This document shows, one piece after another, positions 37,745 to 47,964 of a stretch of 64,000 bases of DNA. Under the pieces are notes generated by a model that saw nothing but the letters and a program-made list of their open reading frames with translations, did not search any database and had not been told where the DNA came from. Positions within the stretch are counted from its first letter, which is position 1, and each line of letters begins with the position of its first letter. Location of the stretch: positions 12,775,001 through 12,839,000 of the forward strand of contig NC_088326.1 of the NCBI RefSeq assembly GCF_910592395.1, in the 5' to 3' direction. The translations under genes and the position numbers were made by a program. This DNA comes from Lineus longissimus (lineage: Eukaryota > Nemertea > Pilidiophora > Heteronemertea > Lineidae).

Positions 37745-39489
37745 ATGTCGAAGGTAGGTGATATATTTTGCCCTTGAGGTGACATTTTTGACACGTTTAC
37801 CCTTTGTTATGTATGTTTACCCTTGATGTGAAATTTCTGACCCATGACGTGATACTCGATACCCCCCAAGCGCACAATTTGAATAGTTATTCTTATTGTT
37901 TCGTGGGCCAAAATGTCTATGAAATAAGTTATGTTTTTTCCATATGGTGACGTACCGATTTATTGAAATTGTGCGTCAATTCTAAGGTCTCTTTCTACCG
38001 ACGTAAATGCCGATATATTGGCAGGCATGGCTAGTATTCTGGCATTTTTGCACCACTTTCCTATCGCGAGTCTTATTGAAATTTTTTAACGAACCGGCTG
38101 AGCCTTGGGCGGGGTATATAGGTGGTCTGGGGATAATAATTACTCTCGGTCACGACGCGCCGGCACATGTAGCGTCAAGATGGAGTTCGTCGTGTCGCCG
38201 ATGGCGGGGCAATCATACATCCAGAAATCCGCTCAGAAGTTGGGTCATTACTGGTTATTAGAGTCCACATATCTGGGTAAGGAGCAACCACTTTTGCGGG
38301 CGGGATTTTCGCTATTCGTTGCCCCCAGAATGTTGTGAATTCAAGAACTAAGGTCGTTTCTGGCTTCAGCCTACGGTCTCATGGGCCTAGAAACGTTCAG
38401 TCCGCATCATAATTGCATCAAATTCTACAAGAGTAATTAAAAATAAAGAAAAAAACACGCAACTGCAACGTTGAGCTGAGTTGACGTCTGGTTCGTTTTC
38501 AAACATTAAACTTTATCCCAATGGGGATGATAATGGTTGGTAAACTAATTTTGTAAATTGTTTTCATGGAATTCGCAATTCAATGTTGGTTGAGTTGTCA
38601 ACTTATAATTCGATTAGAAACACGGCGTATCGGCCGCGCGATCAGTGGAATGTTATAAACATCAGAAGTTATATAATTTCTAATTCGGGGATGGGAATGC
38701 ATTTTCATATGCAATATTCTAGCACTTATAATATAGAATGCACAGTAGGTAGCAGGTTTGCCATTCGACGTTGCCAACATGAAAAATCAATCCGAGTCGT
38801 CCCCACCTGACGATTGTGACGAGGTCGCACAAGTGGTAAAGTGAATAGGCCAAAATAGTTCTTCACAAAATAACCTTACATTTCAATAATTGTGCTATCT
38901 TTTCTCCATATATCGTTTTTATACAATTTAGTATGTTGATAAAGAATGTTTGTAGCTGATGTTAGCGTTCGAACATCAGTTTAAAAAAAAAGCTTTTTGA
39001 ATCGAGGTTAAGTGACGTCAGTAAATGGTGGATTCGCACTGGAGTTTGAGAATCAACTCGAACTTGCGAGTGCCCCTTACCAAACAATGCGCAATGTTTT
39101 TCATGCAAGGTGTTTGAGAATCGTCTATTATTTTCCATGATTCATATATCATCTATCTTCGTCACGTAATCGAATGTCAATATTTTTTTCAGTTGCCACT
39201 GTACCTGGCCGCCATTTTGGTGGTTGTCATGACATCAAGTGACGCCCAATGCAACAACAGCTGTTTGACCGCTGTGCGAAGTTGCATCCGGGTATGCAAG
39301 GATCGTTGTGACGACAATTGTTTAATCGGTTGCCGAAAGATTGCGCGGCAGTGCATCGACGATGGTGGCGACGAGGACGGCTGCAGAGTTGACAACAGAG
39401 ATTGTGTGCGCAAGTGTCGATATAAATGTAAAGACAAAAAGATATGTACGCGATGTAAGTCTACTTACGGGCGTTGCTGGCGGTGTTAA
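37745..39489 (+). CDS. secreted cysteine-rich peptide, two exons
   Basis: Exon 1 (37745-37753) codes only for Met-Ser-Lys and runs into a donor GTAGGT. Exon 2 (39193-39489) follows the acceptor TTTTTTTCAG. The junction is phase 0 and creates a signal peptide, MSKLPLYLAAILVVVMTSSDA, that exon 2 alone lacks. The likely cleavage site is Ala21-Gln22, leaving about 80 residues with 16 cysteines and many Arg/Lys. The mature chain looks duplicated. RSCIRVCKDRCDDN-C-LIGC...C near residues 32-56 parallels RDCVRKCRYKCKDKKICTRC...C near residues 71-98. The two halves are joined by an acidic linker (IDDGGDEDG). Even cysteine number and secretion suggest an all-disulfide fold. A GTAAGT at 39455-39460 inside the last exon could act as a donor, but read-through restores the cysteine spacing of the first half, so I treat it as coding. 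The family is not recognised. An antimicrobial, venom-like, or structural role would all fit, and none is shown. Confidence 0.7.
38115..38276 (+). other. candidate promoter and first exon nested in the intron
   Basis: TATATA at 38115-38120 is followed 60 bases on by AAGATGG, giving an ATG at 38180. The frame runs 32 codons (starting MEFVVSPMAGQSYIQKSAQK) to a good donor, G|GTAAGG (GT at 38277-38278), phase 1. It lies inside the intron of the cysteine-rich peptide gene, on the same strand. Joining it to 39193 would give the wrong frame and an early stop, so it is not simply an alternative first exon of that gene. The continuation was not found. It may belong to a nested or overlapping gene, or be chance. 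Confidence 0.3.
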
Positions 39490-39821
39490 AAGGTCCACAG
39501 ACGTTCCGATACATAATCTCCCATTGAGAGGATAACCAGCATTTGCTGCGGTGCAAAAGTATGCACGCAAGTCAGTACTGTTACCTGATGGTTTTCGTAT
39601 AAATCTTAGAACTCACTCAAAACCAGCGTCCAGCGATATTCAGCCACTAGTTATGAATGATGATTATTGTATAGCTAGATGACACAAAAGACTATCCAAG
39701 CTTCAAAGTTTATCAGTGCCTCCGGTGTGATTTCAGTACCAGGAGCAAGCAGTATTACACGTATTGCGGCGTCGAAACTCTATTGACTTTTTAAGGAGGT
39801 ATCGAGTACACTAAAGGGTAA

Positions 39822-39885
39822 GAAGCCTACGTGGTGAAGTTGCTGGTCAAGAAATCCCTTGTTCGATCCCCACTGTCGGCATGAG
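39822..39885 (+). repeat. tRNA-like SINE head, degenerate
   Basis: CCTACGTGGTGAAG is followed 20 bases later by TTGTTCGATCCCC (39859-39871), a good B box, then CACTGTCGGCA, which resembles the 3' side of a tRNA. The A-box half is weak and the cloverleaf does not close. It lies between the convergent genes at 37745 and 40562. Confidence 0.4.
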
Positions 39886-40028
39886 ACTGTAGGCATTTCT
39901 CTTTGACTTACTTGCCTCTCTACACACAGGTGCTTTGCTTGACAAGACACACTCACGAAGCATGAGGAGGCATGAACTGTATTCTCCTCACAAAAGAGAA
40001 CCGATGAGAGAAACTAATTTATATTTTG

Positions 40029-40034
40029 TTTTAT
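40029..40034 (-). terminator. possible polyadenylation signal of the 40562 gene
   Basis: TTTATT on the plus strand is AATAAA on the minus strand, about 530 bases downstream of the stop codon at 40562-40564. It is the first exact hexamer I noticed. A 3' untranslated region of that size is ordinary. On the plus strand an ATTAAA at 40139-40144 could serve the cysteine-rich peptide gene, which would make the two transcripts overlap slightly at their ends. Confidence 0.3.
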
Positions 40035-40561
40035 TTTCAGATATAGATATTTTCTAGATTTACATGTAGGAATGTATAGTAAGCATACAATATTTACAAT
40101 AATGAAATCGAATCTGTTGAATACTACAAACGCCATTAATTAAACCTTTCAAAATTGTGATCGAATTTGAAGAAAAATATCCAATTGTGTTAATTCATAC
40201 CTGATATAAGTTTTAGCATTGTCGATATGTAGAAAAATATACAAATACACGTACTATTAAAAACGACTCTCAGCTAATTGGTATGAATATTAACTACACC
40301 ACTTCATCGTGTATAATTGCATGTCTGTTTTCCTGGACCGCCGGTAACTACGAAAGGCCTACCCATTTATGTTAAGCTTTCTCAATGCTTCCTCTCTATT
40401 TCAGGAGGCTAGAAAACAGGAGTACCCTTTTTTCGTATGAGTCCTCGTTGGCATCTCTTCTAATTTCGTCAATCTTTTGTATGAGAGAACCCCAAAATAT
40501 TAATATATACACCAAGCTCGAGTGTTTCTAACTCACATTACGCTGTGGAAGTTTCACTTTT

Positions 40562-41836
40562 TTAAAGTCTGTTCTGACGTGGGAATTGCATTTCGAGCGA
40601 CTGCTGAAGTTTTCGGCGGACCGGGGATAATGTAGCTAATCTGTTCTTCGATAAAGGGTTGCTGGCAGCAACGTCCGGACACACCGATTTCGCCGTCCGA
40701 ACCGGTGGCAATAGCTTTCCATTTTTCAGGGTAAGTGGCGATATTTTGGCGATTGGCGGTAAAAGTGGGCTCTTTTCGAAAGGATCCAGAGAATAATTCA
40801 ATCCTCTCGGTGGCGTGTCGTTCTTACTTTCAGACTGCATGCGCGTGTGTCTGATCTCGGGTAAGTTTACTTTCGTCTCCGGCTTGATTTGTTTGTTCCC
40901 GACTTGGAGAGACACCTGAACTTCAATGAACAACTCAGTCGATTTTGAACTCGGTTCACTCTTATAACGTCGCCGAGAAGAACTCTGTGTCCCCTTTTCT
41001 TCGGCCAAGGCGTTGAGCAAATTACTCAGATGAGTGTTTTTCTTGGGGGGATTGTCACCCTGCAAAATCGGACAAATATCGGTCTCAGGACGAATATAAA
41101 CTGGATACGTTGGTACGTCTAGATACCTCGCAGCTTTTGTCTCACTTCCTTCACCTGGTTTTGTATCGGGTTTCCTGTTCCGCTCCTGCCTCGAGCCTGA
41201 ATCAGATGACCTGAACGAGAGGTCAACATCAGAGAGCAACATCCCTTGGACTGGCCCTTTCAGCTTCTGCTTCGGTCGAAGCTTTGGACTAGTGTTGTTG
41301 TTGTCGTGGACGACCTTCTGATCTCCGAACATGCCGAGGGTGTGGAGAATCTTTCGCCGGGCAAGTAGTGTCTCTAATGCAGCATCATTGCGGGATGAAT
41401 CCGTCCAGACATTCGTCTTAAAAATTTCCCTGGATTTTCGATATTTCTGAGGCTCGTTGAAAATAACGTCTGAAAAACAAGATGTCTCTTCATCAAAATC
41501 ATCAAAAAACATTGCTGATCTGTAGATATCGCGGCCCTGGGTTTGTTTTCGAAAATTTCGTGTCGCTGCTCGTTTCAAAGTGACACAGTCTCTCGCGAGG
41601 AGCTCTTTTATACAGTATGTTTCACGACAGTAGACGTCATTCACACCCTCTCGTGGCATTATAATACAGAGGTGACTGCAAGGCAGGGTCGTTTCGTAAA
41701 GGAATATCCCAGCAGGGGACAAACCCGTTGCTTTGGTTTCCATTATACAAATGTTGTGTACTCTTCCGTTCCCCAAATTCTCAATAACAATGATATTGAG
41801 TTCTTGTATGGCGCTTTTCCATGTTTGCCTGATCAA
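40562..41836 (-). CDS. unrecognised basic, low-complexity protein (terminal or single exon)
   Basis: A 424-codon open frame, far longer than chance allows in this DNA, ends in TAA at 40564-40562. The first codon of the open frame shown is TTG, not ATG. In-frame ATGs lie 31 and about 60 codons further in, the second reading MPREGVNDVYCRET. Two acceptor-like sites fall inside the 5' part: CCCTGCCTTGCAG near plus 41672 and TCTTGTTTTTCAG near plus 41470. So the true exon may begin at either, and the first 60-120 residues are uncertain. Downstream of Asp-Val-Ile the protein is polar and rich in Lys, Arg, Ser and Pro, with DNNNTSPKLRPKQK and KSPLLPPIAKISPLTLKNG as examples. It ends SPVRRKLQQSLEMQFPRQNRL minus its last residues. 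There is no membrane segment, signal peptide or domain that I recognise. It is probably an intrinsically disordered cytosolic, nuclear or ciliary protein, but the role is unknown. Confidence 0.65.
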   Translation of the reverse strand: MIRQTWKSAIQELNIIVIENLGNGRVHNICIMETKATGLSPAGIFLYETTLPCSHLCIIMPREGVNDVYCRETYCIKELLARDCVTLKRAATRNFRKQTQGRDIYRSAMFFDDFDEETSCFSDVIFNEPQKYRKSREIFKTNVWTDSSRNDAALETLLARRKILHTLGMFGDQKVVHDNNNTSPKLRPKQKLKGPVQGMLLSDVDLSFRSSDSGSRQERNRKPDTKPGEGSETKAARYLDVPTYPVYIRPETDICPILQGDNPPKKNTHLSNLLNALAEEKGTQSSSRRRYKSEPSSKSTELFIEVQVSLQVGNKQIKPETKVNLPEIRHTRMQSESKNDTPPRGLNYSLDPFEKSPLLPPIAKISPLTLKNGKLLPPVRTAKSVCPDVAASNPLSKNRLATLSPVRRKLQQSLEMQFPRQNRL

Positions 41837-43285
41837 AGTGCTTTTTAGATACCATATTTATCACACCGGTCTCCACAGAAATCAATCAGGGGTTTCAAGG
41901 AGCAACCAGAAGGCGCTCACTTGTGGCATGTGGCCCTGCCCACCATGTTGACAGAAGAAGGGAAGACCAACCATGGATTGCCGGCAGAATATTAGCGCGA
42001 CATTATATGATCACTTATCCCTCAAAAGCTGTCCTGCAAAACATCAAAGCAGCCGTAGCAGTATGTTTGCAAACAAAGTGCACCTCCTAATCAGGAATTA
42101 TGTCAATGAAAATCCCACTATGTTAGACTTTAAACGCGAGATCATGGGTAAGATGTCAAGGGTAGACGGTTCAGTTGGATGTAAGCTGGCCTCAGCGCCA
42201 GGCGGAAAAGGCTTACACTCGTCATAGTACTGCCAGAGTGAAAGGCTAGCTAAACTTCTAGTGATCAAAATTACAGATATCGAAGTATTAAAATGGATGA
42301 ACATCGGAATGAGTGTGCGTAGGCCTGTGTCAGACACCGCGGAACCGCGTTACTTTTTCATAAGATTTAATCTTCATAAGATTTTTTTTCACACGGTCGG
42401 ATCACCCTGGTTATGCGATATTTGTTTCAGACATTTTCGCACATTTGTTTCAGAACATACCCTGGAACGGGAAGGGTTCCGGAACATTCTTATATAGTGA
42501 AAGACTGTCCCTGGTTCACCTTCCACGGTTTTAGAAGAATTTGAATGCAGCATTCGAGGTAAAGGTTTGCTTTTCTATGGTTTTGTCTCCCAGATCAATG
42601 TACTTAGGGTATATGATAAAAAGTCCATACATCACGTTAGTTTAAAACTTATTTTTGTATTGTTGTGATTTGCTTGTCAAAACACAAGCAGCTGTCATCG
42701 GTCGCACTCCATTAACCGAGGCGTCAAGTCCGCCGGTCAAAGACCATACCGGAAAGTCTCCACAGGGTCAAACAGTACTGGAAGGACTCCTTGTCTCCCA
42801 CGGACCACAGCTACTGAAAAGAATTTCCCGATCAGCCTATGTTTTAATTGTTTATCTTTGACTCGATTAAGCTAAAAGGCAATCACGGTTTCCCATTGCT
42901 TGTTTGTACGCCAATTCCTCAACAATCGATCGGCTCGACAAATCAGGACGATAATAGCATCGGAACGCTTCGAACACGTGGCACCACCGAATATTTTCAC
43001 AGATGATTGTTTACTTTACGCGCGAATGCACACGAAATGCATTGATGGAGTTTTTACAGTGCAATGCCTGCTGTTGCGGATTAATACACCACGTACCCTG
43101 ACCATATGACATTTCTCGCGAGGTTTGGCAATGAAACTGTTAACAAAACTTTGTTGCTTTTGACGTACTTTTCCTGTCGTCCGCTGCTGTTGACAAATAA
43201 AAAGAAAATAGGAAATGTTCAAATCGATGTCAAACTCGAACATGTTGATGCATGTTTTGCCGGAGTCACCTAGGAATTACGCAGT
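41837..43285. other. non-coding stretch, upstream of the minus-strand gene
   Basis: It would contain the upstream exons or promoter of the 40562-41836 gene. I could not identify a convincing donor on the minus strand. Plus-strand frames of 60-85 codons have no support. Confidence 0.35.
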
Positions 43286-43602
43286 CAATGTTCGTGTGTG
43301 ACTTGTCACGGGCTTCAAAACACGGCGTGAGGCTGGAAAGTGACATCGTGAATGGGACGTAGCCCGCTCTTTGGAAATGACTTGTTTGTTTTTCATGCCT
43401 TTGCATGAAGAGTAAAGAGTGGCACGTAAGGCCGCGATTGTCACATGCAACGTGCACTGTTCGCTTTTCAAGTGTGAAATGAAGAACGAACAAGTCATTT
43501 CCAAAGAGCGGGCTACATACGATTCACGATGTCACTTTTCACCCTCACGGCGTGTTTTCAAGCCTGAGATAGTAACTCGTGACAAGTGAAACATGAACAT
43601 TG
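43286..43602. mobile_element. fold-back (long inverted repeat) element
   Basis: The arm at 43286-43396 and the arm at 43479-43602 are inverted copies with about 80% identity around an 82-base loop. They share CAATGTTC at the tips, ACTTGTCACG, AAAACACGNCGTGAGG, AGTGACATCGTGAAT and AGCCCGCTCTTTGGAAATG. The right arm has a ~12-base insertion. There is no coding capacity, so it would be a non-autonomous fold-back or MITE-type element. A second word, TAAGGCCGCGATT, occurs in the loop and inverted just outside the right arm (about 43625-43637). No clear target duplication was found. Confidence 0.8.
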
Positions 43603-43687
43603 ACAGCGTGAACCTTATGATATAATCGCGGCCTTATGGAGAATCAGTCGCCAATCTCCAGTGAAAAAGAATCCAGTGAACATATGA

Positions 43688-44191
43688 ACCTTTCCCCGGG
43701 GTGGTATAGTCACGGCAGATTTCCCGGGACTGCGTTGAGAGGTGAGATACGGCACTCAGGTGTACTGGTTTTACGTGTCCACGTGAATGCGTTTCGCTAT
43801 AGGTTACGTGGATATGGGTTCACCACAGATCCAACAAATTTGACAAGCACTTGATACTCTAAAGCAATTAGAACGTCTTCAAAATGAAGTAAATGTCAAG
43901 TGTAAGGGTGAAGTCTGTTCTCTGGAACACAAAGAACTGGCTCCCGTTTACTCTGCTTTGAAGGAGTTCTCATGCTTGCTTTCAAGTTGAAGCCAAAATG
44001 ATGGTGTCTATGGTCAACTCATAGCAAAGTTATCGTGCCTTCAGCGTAAGATCTTTGTGGTATTTAAAAACTTCGTAGGAGCAGGCCTTGCTGCATTGAA
44101 AAGAAGTTTCAAAAATGACCACTGGGCTACCGTCATTGAGACAATACCATCAAAATTGTTTGGAATACGTTCCAAGAGAGTCAAAGGTTGA
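43688..44191 (+). pseudogene. possible decayed coding frame interrupted only by TGA
   Basis: In one frame about 165 codons run from just after a TGA at 43685 to a TGA at 44189, broken by four further TGA codons (near 43736, 43784, 43841 and 43985) but by no TAA or TAG. Stretches such as QALDTLKQLERLQNEVNVKC and KIFVVFKNFVGAGLAALKRS look protein-like. CGA-to-TGA change at methylated CpG would produce such a pattern in an old gene or transposon copy. No family is recognised and chance remains possible. Confidence 0.25.
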
Positions 44192-44642
44192 AATGTGTAA
44201 CTTTCTACGAAATGCGGAAATGACGAGAAGGAACATCTTGGAAAACACCTGCTCGAGGCAGCCCCACTGAGCTGCTATACTTCCGAGAAAAGACGCGACC
44301 CCAGATCCCACCATGACCCATATTTATGATTTATGTCCCGTTCCCCTAACGCCTACCATGCACGAGGATATACGGGTGGGCATATGGGTTCCCCGGGTTT
44401 AATGTTCCCGAGTTTTCTGTTCCCGATATGTATGCGGAGAGTTTTTGGTGTTCTTTTTTAAGTGGCACGCTCAAAAACACACGTCATACAAAGATCGGAC
44501 CCTCCACCTTAAACCCACTGATATCCAAGCCACTGTTCTGCAGCGATTGGGGCGACCCCAAGCTGTTAACAATGCGACGACCACACGGCTCTGTCCTCGG
44601 CGAGGAGGATCAAGTCACTGGTCTTTCTTCCAGTCCACTGGG

Positions 44643-46249
44643 AATAGAATAGAATAGAATAGAATAGAATAGAATAGAATAGAATAGAATAGAATAGAAT
44701 AGAATAGAATAGAATAGAATAGAATAGAATAGAATAGAATAGAATAGAATAGAATAGAATAGAATAGAATAGAATAGAATAGAATAGAATAGAATAGAAT
44801 AGAATAGAATAGAATAGAATAGAATAGAATAGAATAGAATAGAATAGAATAGAATAGAATAGAATAGAATAGAATAGAATAGAATAGAATAGAATAGAAT
44901 AGAATAGAATAGAATAGAATAGAATAGAATAGAATAGAATAGAATAGAATAGAATAGAATAGAATAGAATAGAATAGAATAGAATAGAATAGAATAGAAT
45001 AGAATAGAATAGAATAGAATAGAATAGAATAGAATAGAATAGAATAGAATAGAATAGAATAGAATAGAATAGAATAGAATAGAATAGAATAGAATAGAAT
45101 AGAATAGAATAGAATAGAATAGAATAGAATAGAATAGAATAGAATAGAATAGAATAGAATAGAATAGAATAGAATAGAATAGAATAGAATAGAATAGAAT
45201 AGAATAGAATAGAATAGAATAGAATAGAATAGAATAGAATAGAATAGAATAGAATAGAATAGAATAGAATAGAATAGAATAGAATAGAATAGAATAGAAT
45301 AGAATAGAATAGAATAGAATAGAATAGAATAGAATAGAATAGAATAGAATAGAATAGAATAGAATAGAATAGAATAGAATAGAATAGAATAGAATAGAAT
45401 AGAATAGAATAGAATAGAATAGAATAGAATAGAATAGAATAGAATAGAATAGAATAGAATAGAATAGAATAGAATAGAATAGAATAGAATAGAATAGAAT
45501 AGAATAGAATAGAATAGAATAGAATAGAATAGAATAGAATAGAATAGAATAGAATAGAATAGAATAGAATAGAATAGAATAGAATAGAATAGAATAGAAT
45601 AGAATAGAATAGAATAGAATAGAATAGAATAGAATAGAATAGAATAGAATAGAATAGAATAGAATAGAATAGAATAGAATAGAATAGAATAGAATAGAAT
45701 AGAATAGAATAGAATAGAATAGAATAGAATAGAATAGAATAGAATAGAATAGAATAGAATAGAATAGAATAGAATAGAATAGAATAGAATAGAATAGAAT
45801 AGAATAGAATAGAATAGAATAGAATAGAATAGAATAGAATAGAATAGAATAGAATAGAATAGAATAGAATAGAATAGAATAGAATAGAATAGAATAGAAT
45901 AGAATAGAATAGAATAGAATAGAATAGAATAGAATAGAATAGAATAGAATAGAATAGAATAGAATAGAATAGAATAGAATAGAATAGAATAGAATAGAAT
46001 AGAATAGAATAGAATAGAATAGAATAGAATAGAATAGAATAGAATAGAATAGAATAGAATAGAATAGAATAGAATAGAATAGAATAGAATAGAATAGAAT
46101 AGAATAGAATAGAATAGAATAGAATAGAATAGAATAGAATAGAATAGAATAGAATAGAATAGAATAGAATAGAATAGAATAGAATAGAATAGAATAGAAT
46201 AGAATAGAATAGAATAGAATAGAATAGAATAGAATAGAATAGAATAGAA
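44643..46249. repeat. giant perfect AATAG pentanucleotide microsatellite
   Basis: About 1607 bases consist of roughly 321 copies of AATAG (TTCTA on the minus strand) without a single visible interruption. The long minus-strand frame through it (repeating Phe-Tyr-Ser-Ile-Leu) is a by-product of a five-base repeat lacking stops, not a protein. The array touches the 3' end of a minus-strand LINE fragment immediately after its AATAAACC, so it most likely arose by expansion of the short 3' tail of that element. Perfect purity over this length implies recent expansion, or an assembly built by extending a repeat. Confidence 0.98.
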
Positions 46250-46519
46250 GGTTTATTGCTCAACAAAATTACATTGCGTAGAGCACAAAACTACCTATAT
46301 ACAATAGTCACGTCATCCATCTAAATTCTCTTTGGACGGCCGCGTCGGCGGCTGCCCTCCCCCATGCCCTGCAAGACGGCATTTGCTAGTGTTCCCTTGG
46401 CTCTCGTGACATGGCCGAACCACCTCAGCGTTTTCTTCTTGGCAATTACGGTTAGGAGGCTGTCATGACGCCTGTACTGGGTGATTCGTTCTCTTACTTG
46501 GATGTTGGTGATGTGGGAT
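46250..46519 (-). mobile_element. 5'-truncated non-LTR retrotransposon (LINE) 3' end
   Basis: On the minus strand the frame from about 46519 down to 46324 reads ITNIQVRERITQYRRHDSL, then LRWFGHVTRAKG, VLQGMGEG and SRRRGRPKRI. This is the signature of the C-terminal region of invertebrate endonuclease/reverse-transcriptase proteins (usual form: LRWxGHVxR...VLQG...RRRGRxKxRWxDN). A TAG at plus 46323-46321 sits where the family has a conserved Trp, and the following codons MDDVT continue the family pattern, so the copy carries a nonsense change. About 60 bases of 3' untranslated sequence end in AATAAACC, then the TTCTA array starts. The polymerase and endonuclease domains are absent, so the copy is dead. 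Confidence 0.85.
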
Positions 46520-47964
46520 TACAATTTGGATTCTATTAAAAAGATACTCCTGACGGAACATTCCACAATAAATCTGAATACATGTAGTCTCAATTAAGAA
46601 AAATCTAGTTTCAATAATCACTTTTACGCTGCTTCATTCCCGCATTACGTACACTAAAAAAGTTTGAGGGAACAACTAAACTTTGTCACCTTTTTCTTCT
46701 GGCATAGTCCCCAAGAATAATGGTAAAACATTCCCGACTCAAACTAGACAGATGTTTCGACAACATGTTTAACATATTGACTGATTTCTCGTATGGTGCC
46801 AAGGCGTGGTCGATAGGACAGTTAGTACGGAGTCATCATGGGGTCAAAAGAGTCTCCCGCTGTTGTGTAAAAATCCGTCAAGAACCCGATAAATCGGGGG
46901 AAAACGTCATCAATACATCACTAAACACAAACGGCTGCAAAGGTAGGCGAGGTAAAACTAAGTAGAGAGAGTCAAAACATTTAGAAACAAATAATCTTTA
47001 CCTTCGTTTTTTGGGATGGTCATAATTATATTCAAATAGTTCTCGTTTACAATTTATTTTCCTTCTCAAATATTATAACGCGATTACCCAGCCGTTCGCT
47101 TGCCGGTGAAAAGCCCGACTTCACACCTGTGTAAATTTTTGATAATATCACGCAATTGCTCTGACCCCTTTTGTGGCCGCCCCTCAGACAAGCCTAGGCC
47201 CACAAAGATACCGGGCCTATCAAAGAAAACAGCTGTAGGGCTAGAAAACACAGACAAAGAATGACACCCCAGGATATTTGATAGTTCGAAGCGTGCGCTC
47301 AGGAATGCGCGGCTGAATAAAATGGCGTAACGCTCTTGTCAGACCTGTTTGTACAATTGCTTCTCCCGCTACGGTTTCCCCTCTGCTCAAAATTCTTTTT
47401 GATACACCTGGGCCTGTTTTGGCTAGGCAGCGTATTATTGACCGAGAAATAAAGGTTGATGAATAGGAATATGGATCACAATGTGTAGTCCTTATATCTT
47501 TGCCCCAGGGTAACAACCACTTGACGAGCATAGGCCCTTGCCTTTTGACCCGAAGGGCCTATGTGCCCCGACTCGGCCCGATCCCACCCTTTGCCCCAAG
47601 ATATACATGTCATCTCACTTCCCTCAATAACTTCTAAACGAGGCATTTAAAATGTATTGTTTTTGCCAAAATGTCCCTTTATATTTGTTGCTATTTTGGA
47701 ATCGTGTCAAGCCAACTAAAATAATTCTTCAAAGTAAACAGGACTCTTAAACGGCTCTGCTGAAACGAACCCCAATTTAGGGCCTACTTTCAGAATGAAG
47801 AAGACCAACAGCCCACAGCCTGTTTTACAACGGATTCCAAAACAGTTTGAGTCACAACAAGTGTTTTGGTATGCATTATCGTGTTGATCTTATGTTGTGG
47901 TTCCTAAGTAAATGAAAGACAATTAGCAGGATGTGGAGAGTATCAGACGCCGTTGGCTAATCAT
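46520..47964. other. non-coding stretch, no gene recognised
   Basis: A 96-codon minus frame at 47241-47531 has no splice support. The DNA just after 46520 shows no further LINE homology, so the element is truncated there. Confidence 0.4.

Noticed and set aside
44566-46266. 566-codon minus-strand frame
   Set aside because: It is a pentanucleotide repeat read as Phe-Tyr-Ser-Ile-Leu over and over. A five-base motif without stops stays open in every phase, so the length carries no coding information.
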